Positions 45,453 through 54,237 of a DNA stretch of 64,000 bases are shown here, piece after piece. Every line of letters starts with the position of its first letter. Position 1 is the first letter of the stretch. A model generated the notes under the pieces. The model did not search any database, had not been told where the DNA came from, and was given only the letters and a program-made list of their open reading frames with translations. Origin of the DNA: Rhodococcus triatomae BKS 15-14 (GTDB lineage Bacteria > Actinomycetota > Actinomycetes > Mycobacteriales > Mycobacteriaceae); contig AODO01000006.1 in assembly GCA_000341795.1 (NCBI GenBank), positions 248,001 to 312,000 of the forward strand, in the 5' to 3' direction. Made by a program: the position numbers and the translations under genes.

Positions 45453-46286
45453 ATGGCTCGCTCCGACGTCCTGGTCTCTGTCGACTGGGCCGAGCAGAAC
45501 CTCGATGCACCGAACACGGTGTTCATCGAGGTCGACGAAGACACCTCGGCCTACGAAGGTGGCCACATCGAGGGCGCCATTCGCCTCGACTGGCGCAAGG
45601 ATCTCCAGGACGGCGTCCGTCGCGACTTCCTCGACCGTGAGAAGTTCTCGGCGTTGCTCTCCGCGAAGGGCGTCTCCAACGACGACACCGTGATCCTGTA
45701 CGGCGGCAACAACAACTGGTTCGCCGCCTACGCGTACTGGTACTTCAAGATCTACGGCCACAAGGACGTCAAGCTCATCGACGGTGGCCGCAAGAAGTGG
45801 GAGCTCGACGGCCGTCCGCTCTCGCGCGACGAGGTCGTCCGCCCGGTCACCGAGTACAAGGCCGAAGAGGCCGACACCTCGATCCGCGCGTTCCGTGACG
45901 AGGTCATCAACGCCATCGGCGCGAAGAACCTCGTCGACGTCCGCTCCCCCGACGAGTTCGCCGGCAAGATCCTCGCGCCTGCGCACCTGCCGCAGGAGCA
46001 GGCGCAGCAGCGTGGGCACGTCCCGGGTGCGATCAACATCCCGTGGTCGACGACCGCGAACGAGGACGGCACCTTCAAGTCGGACGCGGACCTCGAGTCG
46101 CTGTACGCGGAGAAGGGCTTCGACGACAGCCGCGAGACCATCGCGTACTGCCGCATCGGAGAGCGCTCGAGCCACACCTGGTTCGTGCTGCAGGAGATCC
46201 TCGGCAAGAAGAACGTCAAGAACTACGACGGCAGCTGGGTCGAGTACGGCTCACTCGTCGGTGCACCGATCGAACTGGGAGCGTAA
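45453..46286 (+). CDS. sseA: Thiosulfate sulfurtransferase (rhodanese) SseA/CysA2
   Basis: A 277-residue tandem rhodanese. The N-terminal domain is inactive; the C-terminal one has the persulfide Cys233 in YCRIGERSSHTWF, with the CRxGxR(S/T) loop of thiosulfate sulfurtransferases. It moves sulfane sulfur from thiosulfate to acceptors, probably feeding cysteine and cofactor synthesis. AAAGGAAA lies 5-6 bases before ATG 45453. Second structural gene behind the polycysteine ORF; sseC follows after 5 bases. Confidence 0.92.
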   Translation: MARSDVLVSVDWAEQNLDAPNTVFIEVDEDTSAYEGGHIEGAIRLDWRKDLQDGVRRDFLDREKFSALLSAKGVSNDDTVILYGGNNNWFAAYAYWYFKIYGHKDVKLIDGGRKKWELDGRPLSRDEVVRPVTEYKAEEADTSIRAFRDEVINAIGAKNLVDVRSPDEFAGKILAPAHLPQEQAQQRGHVPGAINIPWSTTANEDGTFKSDADLESLYAEKGFDDSRETIAYCRIGERSSHTWFVLQEILGKKNVKNYDGSWVEYGSLVGAPIELGA

Positions 46287-46291
46287 TAGTC

Positions 46292-46597
46292 ATGTGTGGA
46301 GCACCCGTTCAGGGACAGACCCTGCCCGCAGGCGTGGACGCGTCGAAGGAGACAGTCATCACCGGTCGCGTGCTGGCCGCTGACGGCCAGCCGGTCGGCG
46401 GCGCGTTCGTGCGCCTGCTCGACGGCACCGGCGAGTTCACCGCCGAGGTCGTGGCGTCCGGAACCGGCGACTTCCGGTTCTTCGCCGCACCCGGCACCTG
46501 GACCGTTCGCGCCCTGTCGAGCACCGGCAACGGCGACAGCACCATCAGCCCCGAGGGCAACGGCATCCACAACGTGGACATCACCGTCAGCAAGTAG
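46292..46597 (+). CDS. sseC: SseC-like DUF1416 protein
   Basis: A 101-residue protein of the DUF1416 family, always found after this rhodanese in mycobacteria. It begins MCGAPVQGQ, so Cys2 is close to the N-terminus and may take sulfur from SseA, and then forms a carboxypeptidase-regulatory-like beta sandwich (ITGRVLAADGQPVGGAFVRL). Function unproven; a sulfur-carrier or assembly role is suggested by context. Five bases separate it from sseA, so both are in one operon. A terminator follows. Confidence 0.88.
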   Translation: MCGAPVQGQTLPAGVDASKETVITGRVLAADGQPVGGAFVRLLDGTGEFTAEVVASGTGDFRFFAAPGTWTVRALSSTGNGDSTISPEGNGIHNVDITVSK

Positions 46598-46624
46598 GGC
46601 CCTGCCACCTCGTCGGCAACGACG

Positions 46625-46654
46625 GCGACCCCGCATCTTCCGGTGCGGGGTCGC
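46625..46654 (+). terminator. Terminator of the DUF4395-sseA-sseC operon
   Basis: GCGACCCCGCA (46625-46635) and TGCGGGGTCGC (46644-46654) form an 11-base-pair stem with an 8-base loop, 28 bases past the sseC stop; outer ACG/TGT bases can extend it. Confidence 0.7.
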
Positions 46655-46703
46655 TGTCGTTCGGGGTGGGCATCCCGGCGTCGCCGCGATGCGACGGGCG
46701 GTC

Positions 46704-46715
46704 TAAACTGTCCCC
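46704..46715 (+). promoter_or_regulatory. Leaderless -10 element of the membrane microprotein
   Basis: TAAACT (46704-46709) followed by six bases and GTG 46716, the same spacing as at other leaderless genes here. No convincing -35. Confidence 0.45.
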
Positions 46716-46814
46716 GTGGTCATCTTCTTCGAGGTGCTGCTGGTTCTCGCAGCCGTTCTCATCACCTGGTTCTCGTTGTACGTCGTGTACCGACTGGTCA
46801 CCGACAAGCCGTGA
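46716..46814 (+). CDS. 32-residue single-helix membrane microprotein
   Basis: A frame from GTG 46716 to TGA 46814 encoding a short protein that is almost one transmembrane helix ([16 protein letters not shown] then [13 protein letters not shown]). It is too short for usual gene calls. The start is six bases after a TANNNT -10, so probably leaderless, and the stop overlaps the GTG of the nitrobindin gene by 4 bases, so translation of the two is linked. It could anchor or regulate nitrobindin, or simply deliver ribosomes to it. No family is recalled. Confidence 0.6.
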   Translation: MVIFFEVLLVLAAVLITWFSLYVVYRLVTDKP

Positions 46815-47563
46815 GCTCGACCGGCAACAGCGGCGAGCCGCTCGATCCGAACAGCGACGATCCGCTGAGCTCGGACGGTGGTACGCCGTCGGGTCCCGAG
46901 TCCGAGCATCCTGCCCCGACGATCAAGCGTGGGAGCGGCGACAAGGCCGTCGCCGACGCAATCGAGCGGGCCAAGGACACCGCAGGCCTGAACGTCCCCG
47001 TGCTGCCCGGGCTTCCGCTGCCCGAGGACACGGCGAATCTGCGCCTCGGCCCGGACCTGAACCCTGAGCTTCTCGCACTGCTGCCGCTGGTCGGCGTGTG
47101 GCGCGGCGAGGGCGAGGGAAACAACCCCGACACCGGGGACTACCGCTTCGGACAGCAGATCGTCGTCTCGCACGACGGCGGGAACTACCTGCGCTGGGAG
47201 TCCCAGTCCTGGGTCCTCGACGCCGACGGCGACTACGTCCGCCCCGATCTGCGTGAGAGCGGCTACTGGCGGGTCACCGGCGACGGAATCCCCGGCAGCG
47301 TCGACGAGGAAACCGTCGAACTGCTCCTGACCCACTCCTCCGGTGTCATCGAGCTGTACTACGGGTCCGCCCTCACCCAGTCCAGCTGGGAGCTCGCCAC
47401 CGACGTGGTGATCCGCAGCAAGCACGGCGCCCTGGTCGGCGGCGCGAAGCGCCTGTACGGCATCGTGGAGGGCGGCGACCTCGCATACGTCGAGGAACGC
47501 ATCCTCGCCGACGGCGAACTGAAGCCGCACATCTCGGCACGGCTGTCCCGCTACATCGGCTGA
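46811..47563 (+). CDS. Nitrobindin/FABP-like haem-binding protein
   Basis: A 250-residue protein with a disordered acidic N-terminal part (1-75) and a ten-strand beta-barrel (about 90-250). The hallmark GVWRGEGEG (GxWxGxGxG) is near 97-105, and a C-terminal KPHISARL holds a His at the place expected for the haem ligand. The tuberculosis homolog (Rv0813c line) binds ferric haem and can scavenge peroxynitrite. GTG 46811 overlaps the microprotein stop. The long acidic N-terminus is unusual for the family. Confidence 0.85.
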   Translation: MSSTGNSGEPLDPNSDDPLSSDGGTPSGPESEHPAPTIKRGSGDKAVADAIERAKDTAGLNVPVLPGLPLPEDTANLRLGPDLNPELLALLPLVGVWRGEGEGNNPDTGDYRFGQQIVVSHDGGNYLRWESQSWVLDADGDYVRPDLRESGYWRVTGDGIPGSVDEETVELLLTHSSGVIELYYGSALTQSSWELATDVVIRSKHGALVGGAKRLYGIVEGGDLAYVEERILADGELKPHISARLSRYIG

Positions 47564-47616
47564 CACCCGCACCCCGGCGTTCGCCCGCCCTGGGTCGATC
47601 ATCACGCCGCCACGAC

Positions 47617-47645
47617 GACGCCCGGATTCTCCGCGTCCGGGTGTC
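47617..47645 (+). terminator. Hairpin after the nitrobindin gene
   Basis: CCCGGA (47621-47626) pairs with TCCGGG (47636-47641), extended on the outside by GAC/GTC with one mismatch. It lies 54 bases past the stop and 65 before the carboxylesterase start. Confidence 0.4.
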
Positions 47646-47709
47646 GCCGGCTCGCACGCCGTAGGGTCCTCGGTGTACCCCGTTCGCGACGTGACAGCAG
47701 GAGCGGCGC

Positions 47710-49239
47710 ATGCCATCCACCTCCCCGACACGCCCGGTCGTCGACACCGCGCACGGACCGGTGCGGGGTGTCGACGACGGCACGGTGGCGTCGTGGAAGG
47801 GAATCCGGTATGCCGCTCCGCCGACCGGTGACCTGCGGTTTCGTGCCCCGCAGTTCCCTCGGCCGTGGACGGACGTGTGCGATGCCTCGGTGTTCGGCCC
47901 GTGTGCGCCACAGACGCGCCACCCCGCGATCCACCTGGGGCCGGGCGCCCGACCGGACGAGGACTGCCTCTCGCTGAACGTGTGGGCACCGTCGGACGCC
48001 GAAGGCCTGCCGGTACTGGTGTGGATCCACGGCGGCGCCTACTTCCGCGGCGCGTCCTGCCAGCCGCTGTTCGACGGTCGTGCGCTCGCGGCGGGCGGGG
48101 TCGTCGTGGTGACGGTGAACTACCGCATCGGAGTGCTCGGATTCGTGGACTTCTCGTCGCTCGGCGACGGATTCGACTCGAACGTCGCGTTGCGCGACAT
48201 GCTTGCAGCGCTGGAGTGGGTGCGGGACAACATCACCCGATTCGGCGGCGACCCGGGTCGGGTCACCCTGTTCGGTGAGTCTGCGGGCGGCGGGGCGGTG
48301 ACCACGCTGATGGCCGTCCCGGCGGCGCGCGGTCTCTTCCACCGGGCGATCGCCGAGAGTTCGCCGGCCACGTCCGTCTACAACGCGGACCGTGGTGCCG
48401 CCGTCGCGCACCGGTTCCTCGACCTGCTGGGCGCGTCGGGCGATCCGGACCGGCTGCGGTCGGCGTCGGTCGACGACCTGGTCCCCGCGTCGGACGAGTT
48501 GTTCGCACGGATTCCCGAGGAGCATCCTGGCACCCTCGCCTATGCGCCGATCGTGGACGGCGAGCTGCTGCCCGATCACCCGCTCGATGTCTTCCGCCGC
48601 GGCGACGCCCATCCGGTTCCGCTGGTGATCGGCACCAATCGGGACGAGAGTTCGCTGTTCCGGATGATGAAGTCGCCGCTCATGCCGATCGATCCCGACG
48701 TCATCCGGTCGATGTTCACGGAGATCGCACACGAGCACCCCGAGCTGGCACCCCCCGACGAGGCGCACATCGAAGCCGCCTATGCGGGATTGGGCAAGGT
48801 CGGCGACAGCCTCGGTCTGACACGGGATTTCGCTTTCCGGTTGCCGGCCCTGTGGATCGTGGAGGCGCACCGTCACGTCGCGCCGACGTGGCTGTACCGG
48901 TTCGACTACGCCACTCCGATGCTCGAACTGCTGCGAATCGGCGCCACGCACGGCACCGAGTTGCCGTACGTGTTCGGCAACATCGCACATCACCCGAAGG
49001 ACGTCACGTATCTCCTCGGCGGGCTGACCACCGGGCGCAGGATCTCCGGCCGGATGCAGCACCGGTGGCGCGCGTTCGCGACGTCGGGACGACCGGACGG
49101 CCCCGCAGGCGAGCCGGACTGGCACTCCTACGACCGGGACCGAGCGACGCTGGTGATCGACAAGCACGATCGGGCCGCACCGGATCTGGACCGGGCGGTG
49201 CGGGAGACGTGGGGCGACGAGGTCATCGCGTTCACGTGA
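47710..49239 (+). CDS. Type B carboxylesterase
   Basis: A 509-residue serine esterase. Oxyanion-hole HGG at 107-109, nucleophile Ser191 in FGESAGGG, acidic residue near 310 (GTNRDESSLF) and catalytic His in ATHGTELPYVFG near 417. The signature EDCLSLNVWAP (84-94) is the second carboxylesterase-B motif. There is no signal peptide, so it is cytoplasmic. ATG 47710 follows AGGAGCG. It converges on a secreted lipase gene. Substrate unknown. Confidence 0.88.
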   Translation: MPSTSPTRPVVDTAHGPVRGVDDGTVASWKGIRYAAPPTGDLRFRAPQFPRPWTDVCDASVFGPCAPQTRHPAIHLGPGARPDEDCLSLNVWAPSDAEGLPVLVWIHGGAYFRGASCQPLFDGRALAAGGVVVVTVNYRIGVLGFVDFSSLGDGFDSNVALRDMLAALEWVRDNITRFGGDPGRVTLFGESAGGGAVTTLMAVPAARGLFHRAIAESSPATSVYNADRGAAVAHRFLDLLGASGDPDRLRSASVDDLVPASDELFARIPEEHPGTLAYAPIVDGELLPDHPLDVFRRGDAHPVPLVIGTNRDESSLFRMMKSPLMPIDPDVIRSMFTEIAHEHPELAPPDEAHIEAAYAGLGKVGDSLGLTRDFAFRLPALWIVEAHRHVAPTWLYRFDYATPMLELLRIGATHGTELPYVFGNIAHHPKDVTYLLGGLTTGRRISGRMQHRWRAFATSGRPDGPAGEPDWHSYDRDRATLVIDKHDRAAPDLDRAVRETWGDEVIAFT

Positions 49240-49242
49240 CGG

Positions 49243-49263
49243 GGCCACGACCTGCCGGTGGCC
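49243..49263 (+). terminator. Weak hairpin after the carboxylesterase
   Basis: GGCCAC (49243-49248) and GTGGCC (49258-49263) pair around a 9-base loop just past the stop. Short, no T run. Confidence 0.3.
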
Positions 49264-49399
49264 TCGGACATGCGACGACCCCCGAGCCGGACGTGAACGT
49301 CCTGATCCCGGTCGGACGTGGCCGGGAGACTCGGGGGCCGGGTGGCTGCGGGGATTCGCCGGCCGCGGATGCGGTTGGTGAACCCTTCAGCGTCGTTGG

Positions 49400-49438
49400 C
49401 TAGCGGACAGCCACCTCACGCGTCCTGTAGTTCTTCAA
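49400..49438 (-). CDS. Possible 12-residue peptide behind a perfect Shine-Dalgarno
   Basis: On the minus strand AAGGAGGTG, a near-complete match to the 16S 3' end, is followed 10 bases later by TTG and a 12-codon frame (KNYRTREVAVR) ending TAG; a CTG two codons earlier would sit 4 bases from the same site. It lies 84 bases past the lipase stop on the same strand, with no gene beyond it. Such a good ribosome site without a longer frame is uncommon. Coding is uncertain. Confidence 0.3.
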   Translation of the reverse strand: MKNYRTREVAVR

Positions 49439-49521
49439 CTTCAGACCACCTCCTTCCTCGTGTACCGCCGAAAGTACGCCGGTGCGCTCACCTCGGCAAC
49501 GGAATATTCGCGGTCCGTGTT

Positions 49522-50742
49522 TCAGCAGGTCGACGGCGCGGGTGTGCCGCGGAACCTGCCGTCGAGCCAGTCGAGTGCCTGCGGCAGTCCGAGCACCGCC
49601 GCCGACAGGTGATCGGGGCTCGGTGTGAGGAGCGTCTGCACGGGGACACCGGCGTCGCAGTACCTGCGCACGGTGTTGTCGATCGCGTCGACGGGCACCA
49701 GGGTGTCCGTCGGGCTGTGCCACTCGAAGATCGGGACCGTGGGGACACCGGGATACAGTTCGAGGCTGTTCTCCTCCATCACCCGCCACGCGGACGGGTC
49801 GTCCATGAAGTTGACGTTGTCGGTGACCTGGCTTGCGGATCGCCCGACTCCCCAGAACATGATCTCGTTGGTGCAGCCGTCCCGGATCATCGACTGGAGC
49901 CATCGGCCGTTGTCGTTGAGCTGCCCGGAGACGTTCATCCTGTCGGGATACTCGCGTTCGAGGCCGAGCGCAGCGGCCATCGCGAGGCCGAACGCGGGGT
50001 GCGGGTTCGTTCCGAGCGCCGAGGCCATCTTCACCAGGTTCATCGGCGCCCCACCCTCGGCGGCGCCCACGATGTCGAGTTCGGGTGCGTAGGTCGGCGC
50101 GAGCGCGGCGGCCCACGACGTCGCCATGCCGCCTCCGGAGTAGCCGCCCAGACCGACGGGACTGTTCACCACCCGCAGTTCCGGCACGCGCTTCACGGCG
50201 CGGATCCCGTCCAGGGTGATCTGGCCTCCGAGTTTCGCCGCACCGTAGGCCATCCGAGGGCCGAGATGATCGGGCAGGGCGACCGCCCAGCCGCGAGCCA
50301 GTGCGATGTTCAGTCCCGGAGCCTCACGAATCTGGGTGAGCGGGTCGGTGGTGTACAGCTCCGTCGCGATCTTGCACTTGTGTCCGAGCGCATTGATGAT
50401 GTGCTGATACGACACCAGCGGACTGTCGGGAACGAAGTTCGGGGGCACCAGGAGCGTCGTGTTCGCCGCGATGGGCTTGCCCTCGGAATCCGTTGTCCGG
50501 AAGAGCAGTTCCCACACCTCGCTGCCCGGGAAGTACAGGTTGGGCGGCATCTGCCTGATCTTGAGCACGTCACCCGGCTGATGCGCGGCGACGAAATCTG
50601 CCGGGGCGCTGAAGAAGGGATCCGGGTCGGATGCCGGATAGATCGGCAGCGCGGCGGCGGTGATTCCACCCGCCGCCATGGTGAGCGCAGCCGCGAGGCA
50701 CGCCACGGACGAGGTGACGAGTCGGCGAACCAACGTTCCCAT
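49522..50742 (-). CDS. Secreted lipase (LIP/secretory lipase family)
   Basis: A 406-residue exported alpha/beta hydrolase. A signal peptide spans about 1-31 (RRLVTSSVACLAAALTMAAG). The nucleophile is Ser202 in LGGYSGGG; the acidic residue and His are expected near 345 (SPTDTLVP) and 385 (SPDHLSA). Cys122-containing HKCKIATEL and paired C-terminal Cys suggest disulfides. It hydrolyses acylglycerols or similar esters outside the cell. ATG 50742 has GGGAG about 7 bases upstream. Confidence 0.86.
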   Translation of the reverse strand: MGTLVRRLVTSSVACLAAALTMAAGGITAAALPIYPASDPDPFFSAPADFVAAHQPGDVLKIRQMPPNLYFPGSEVWELLFRTTDSEGKPIAANTTLLVPPNFVPDSPLVSYQHIINALGHKCKIATELYTTDPLTQIREAPGLNIALARGWAVALPDHLGPRMAYGAAKLGGQITLDGIRAVKRVPELRVVNSPVGLGGYSGGGMATSWAAALAPTYAPELDIVGAAEGGAPMNLVKMASALGTNPHPAFGLAMAAALGLEREYPDRMNVSGQLNDNGRWLQSMIRDGCTNEIMFWGVGRSASQVTDNVNFMDDPSAWRVMEENSLELYPGVPTVPIFEWHSPTDTLVPVDAIDNTVRRYCDAGVPVQTLLTPSPDHLSAAVLGLPQALDWLDGRFRGTPAPSTC

Positions 50743-50836
50743 GAACAACTCCCGGAGCCGTATGGACGTGTGACCGAAGTTCCGACCGAGGACTATGCCA
50801 GTAGTGCACCCGGCCCGCAGGATTCGGCGCCGTTCG

Positions 50837-52549
50837 TCACCGTGCCGTGTCCATTCCGGCTGGTCTGTTTCCACTCCGGTCCGTCGGCCGATCGACCGTG
50901 ACGATCCGGTCGGCGCCAACCGTTTCCGGCAGGTGGTGCGTCACCACGACAACGGTGCGACCGGCATCGACCAGCCCGGCGCCGCGATCCAGCAACCCGT
51001 GGAGGATCCTCGACGCCGCGTCGGCGTCGAGATGTTCGGTCGGCTCGTCCAGGAGCAGGACACGCGCAGGCGACACGAGCGCGCGGGCGAGGAGGATGCG
51101 GCGCCGCTGACCACCGGAGACGGACCGCCCACCCGCGTCCAGGGTGGTGTGGACACCGTCCGGAAGCGAACCGATCCACTCCCCCAGCCCGACCTTCTCC
51201 AGCACCGCCACCGCGTCGTCGCCGGTGAGATCGCCGCGGGCCACCCGCAGGTTCTCGAGCACCGACGTGCCGAACAGGTGCGCGTCCTCGGCGAAGAAGC
51301 CGACGTCGCGGCGCAGCACCGCGGGGTCGACGTCGCTCAAGGGAGTTCCGCCCGCGACGACGGTGCCCTCGGCCGGCGGCAGCAGGCCCGCCAGCGTCAT
51401 CAACAGTGTCGTCTTGCCCGAACCAGACGGGCCGACGACGGCGGTCCGCGATCCCGGCGGCAGGTCGAGTTCCACGAGGGCACCCGGTGCGGCGCCCGGC
51501 CAACCGCTGCGCAGCCCCGTGGCGGTCAGGTGCACGGGGACGGGGACGGGGATGGATCCGTCCGGCTGCGGCCGCTCGGCCCGGTCGAGGAGTTCCACGA
51601 TGCGGGTGGCCGCGAGCCGGCCGCGGGTCAGCGCGACCGCGGCGGCGGGCAGCGCGGACGTCGCCTCGAACGCGGACAGCGGCAGCAGAACGAGGATGCC
51701 GAGAGCCATCGGCGTCATCCCGCCCGCGGTTCCGCCGTCCGGGCCGTACAGCGTGATCCCGATGAGCAGCGCGCCGAGGACGCTCGCGCCGATCGCGAGT
51801 GGCGTCGCGGCGTCGGCGAACGCGGACGGCACCGCGGCGCGGTCCGTCGCGACGACCGCGTCCCGGTCGTGCCGGTCGGCAGCCTCGACGATCTCGTCGA
51901 GTCGGCCCGCGACGCGCAGTTCGGCGGCGTGGTCGAGGGCCAGGACGGCGGTCTCGGCGTAGCGGGCCGTCGCGGCCGCACCGGCGGAGGCGGCGACCCG
52001 CGCCGACCGAGCGGCGAGCATCGGCGCGAGGACCCCGGACACGGCCAGCGCGACAGCGAGAACGAGCGCCGCGGCGGGTGAGATCAGGGCAAGTCCGACG
52101 ACGGCGGCGGACGCCATCACCACGGCGACGGCCATCGGGACGAGCGCCCGGATGACGACGTCGCCGAGCGCGTCGACGTCCGCGCCCGTGCGGGCCAGCA
52201 GGTCCCCGCGGCGCAGCCCCGCCGACGCGGCAGGGTCGCCCGTCGCGAGACGGCGGTAGAGGTTCTCCCGCGCCGAGACGGTGCCGCGGAGCGCGGCGTC
52301 GTGGGTGGCGAGGCGTTCCAGGTACCGGAAGAGGCCACGGGAGATGCCGAGTGCCCGGACCGCGACGACCGCGACTGTCAGGTCGAGGACCGGCGGCATC
52401 TGCCAGGCCCGCGTGATCAGCCAGGCGGACAGTGCCGCCAGTGCCAGTGCACTGCCGAGGGTGGCGACGCCGGCGAGGACTGCGTACAGGACACGGCGCG
52501 GGGAGAGGTCCAGCAGCCCGAGCGCGCGGTACAGGGGATCGCGTGTCAC
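50837..52549 (-). CDS. cydC: ABC exporter subunit CydC (cytochrome bd assembly)
   Basis: A 570-residue half-transporter: six membrane helices in 1-320, then an ATPase with Walker A GPSGSGKTT, signature VSGGQRRR and Walker B VLLLDEPTEHLD. With CydD it exports thiols (glutathione or cysteine in other bacteria) and haem needed to mature cytochrome bd. GTG 52549 overlaps the cydD stop (GTGA). Last gene of cydABDC. Confidence 0.92.
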   Translation of the reverse strand: MTRDPLYRALGLLDLSPRRVLYAVLAGVATLGSALALAALSAWLITRAWQMPPVLDLTVAVVAVRALGISRGLFRYLERLATHDAALRGTVSARENLYRRLATGDPAASAGLRRGDLLARTGADVDALGDVVIRALVPMAVAVVMASAAVVGLALISPAAALVLAVALAVSGVLAPMLAARSARVAASAGAAATARYAETAVLALDHAAELRVAGRLDEIVEAADRHDRDAVVATDRAAVPSAFADAATPLAIGASVLGALLIGITLYGPDGGTAGGMTPMALGILVLLPLSAFEATSALPAAAVALTRGRLAATRIVELLDRAERPQPDGSIPVPVPVHLTATGLRSGWPGAAPGALVELDLPPGSRTAVVGPSGSGKTTLLMTLAGLLPPAEGTVVAGGTPLSDVDPAVLRRDVGFFAEDAHLFGTSVLENLRVARGDLTGDDAVAVLEKVGLGEWIGSLPDGVHTTLDAGGRSVSGGQRRRILLARALVSPARVLLLDEPTEHLDADAASRILHGLLDRGAGLVDAGRTVVVVTHHLPETVGADRIVTVDRPTDRSGNRPAGMDTAR

Positions 52550-54237
52550 GCCGCCACCTCCGCGGTGCAGGTGACGACGGTGTCGGCAGCGGCGAGCACC
52601 GACGCACGGTGACCGATGAGGAGTACCGCCGCCCCGGACCCGGCGAGGGCCCGGATCGCGGCCAGCACCCGCGCCTCGGATTCGGCGTCGAGATGCGCGG
52701 TCGGTTCGTCGAGCAGCACCACCGAGGCCTCGGTGAGCAGGGTGCGGGTGAGCGCGAGGCGCTGTCGCTGTCCCAGTGACAGGCCGACACCACCGGCTCC
52801 GACGACCGTGTCCCACCCGTTCGGGGACTCCCGTAGAACGTCGTCGAATCCCGTTGCCGCGCAGACGGAGTCGATCCTGACCGGGTCGGCGTCGACCGGT
52901 CCGGTCAGTTCGAGGTTCTCGCGCAGCGTCCCCGGTATCAGCACCGGGTGCTGCGGGAGCCACGCCACCGATTTCCACCAGAGTTGCGGGTCGAGGTCGC
53001 GGACGTCCGTGCCGCCGACCCGCGCGGTGCCCTCGTCGGGCTCGGCGAGTCCGAGGATCACCTGAACCACCGAGGATTTACCCGCCCCGTTGGGGCCGGT
53101 CAGTCCGGTCACCGCCCCTGGCGTCAGGGTGAGGTCGAGACCTCGTGGCGCCCAGCCCGACCGGCTGCGCAGACCCACTCCGTGCAGGGTGATCACGTCG
53201 TCCTCGGGCACCGGCCCGGTGCCGTGGGGGCGGGCGTCGACGCGGCCGTCGAGGACTCCGAATGCCTTGTCCGCAGCGGCCATCCCGTCCTCGGCGGCGT
53301 GGAACTGCGCACCGACCGTCCGCAACGGCAGGTACACCTCGGGCGCGAGAACCAGCGCGATCACGCCCGCCTGGAGTCCCATCTCGCCGAACACCAGGCG
53401 CAGCCCGATGCTGACCGCGATCAGCGCGACCGACAGCGTCGCGAGGAGTTCGAGCACCATCGACGAGAGGAACGCGATGCGCAGCGACGCCATCGTCGTG
53501 CGGCGATGCTCGTCGCCCAGAGTGCGGACCCGCTCCTGGGGTCCACGCTCGCGTCCGAGGGCGCGCAGGGTCGGCAGTCCGGCGAGGAGGTCGAGCAGTT
53601 GCGCGGACAGCGCCGTCATCGTGCGCAGTGACGCGGCGGCCCTGCCACGGGTGAGCAGGCCGATCAGGATCATGAAGATCGGGATCAGGGGCAGGGTGAT
53701 CACGACGATCACCGCCGACGTGAAATCGGTGAAGACGATGACGAGCAACGTGAGGGGCGTGACCGTCACCGCCAGGAGCAGCGCCGGGAGGTAGCCGGTG
53801 AGGTACGCGCGCAGCCCCTCGATTCCGCGGGTGAGAACCGTGGCGGTCTCGTCCCTCCGGGGGTCGAGGTCGCGGGGAGCCTGGGCGGTCGCCGCCGTGA
53901 GGACCTCGGCGCGCAGCTCGCCGATGACTCGCGACGCGGACCGGTGAGCGAACCGCGACTGCAGCCAGGCCGCCGCCACCCGCACCGCGACCGCGCCTGC
54001 GAGGACGGCGAGTTCGCCGGACCAGTGCGCGACGGTTCGGGAGCCGGGCTCGGTGATGACTCCGGCGAGCACGGTGCCGATCATGACCGCGGAGACGATC
54101 ACCGCTGCCGCGACCACCAGTGAGAGCACGACCGTGAGAATCAGGTACCCGCGCGCCGACCGCGAGTACCGCCACATCCGGGGATCCACCGGGCCGCGCC
54201 TGCGGGCTGCGGGCGCGGCCGGGGTGTCGACCGTCAT
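52546..54237 (-). CDS. cydD: ABC exporter subunit CydD (cytochrome bd assembly)
   Basis: A 563-residue half-transporter. Membrane domain (about 25-320) with an ABC exporter loop (DETATVLTRGIEGLRAYLTG in parts), then ATPase: Walker A GPNGAGKSS, signature LSLGQRQR and Walker B VVLLDEPTAHLD. Partner of CydC. ATG 54237 starts directly at the cydB stop. Order cydA-B-D-C is the usual actinobacterial one. In this order of bacteria the thiol carried may involve mycothiol precursors; that is speculation. Confidence 0.92.
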   Translation of the reverse strand: MTVDTPAAPAARRRGPVDPRMWRYSRSARGYLILTVVLSLVVAAAVIVSAVMIGTVLAGVITEPGSRTVAHWSGELAVLAGAVAVRVAAAWLQSRFAHRSASRVIGELRAEVLTAATAQAPRDLDPRRDETATVLTRGIEGLRAYLTGYLPALLLAVTVTPLTLLVIVFTDFTSAVIVVITLPLIPIFMILIGLLTRGRAAASLRTMTALSAQLLDLLAGLPTLRALGRERGPQERVRTLGDEHRRTTMASLRIAFLSSMVLELLATLSVALIAVSIGLRLVFGEMGLQAGVIALVLAPEVYLPLRTVGAQFHAAEDGMAAADKAFGVLDGRVDARPHGTGPVPEDDVITLHGVGLRSRSGWAPRGLDLTLTPGAVTGLTGPNGAGKSSVVQVILGLAEPDEGTARVGGTDVRDLDPQLWWKSVAWLPQHPVLIPGTLRENLELTGPVDADPVRIDSVCAATGFDDVLRESPNGWDTVVGAGGVGLSLGQRQRLALTRTLLTEASVVLLDEPTAHLDAESEARVLAAIRALAGSGAAVLLIGHRASVLAAADTVVTCTAEVAA

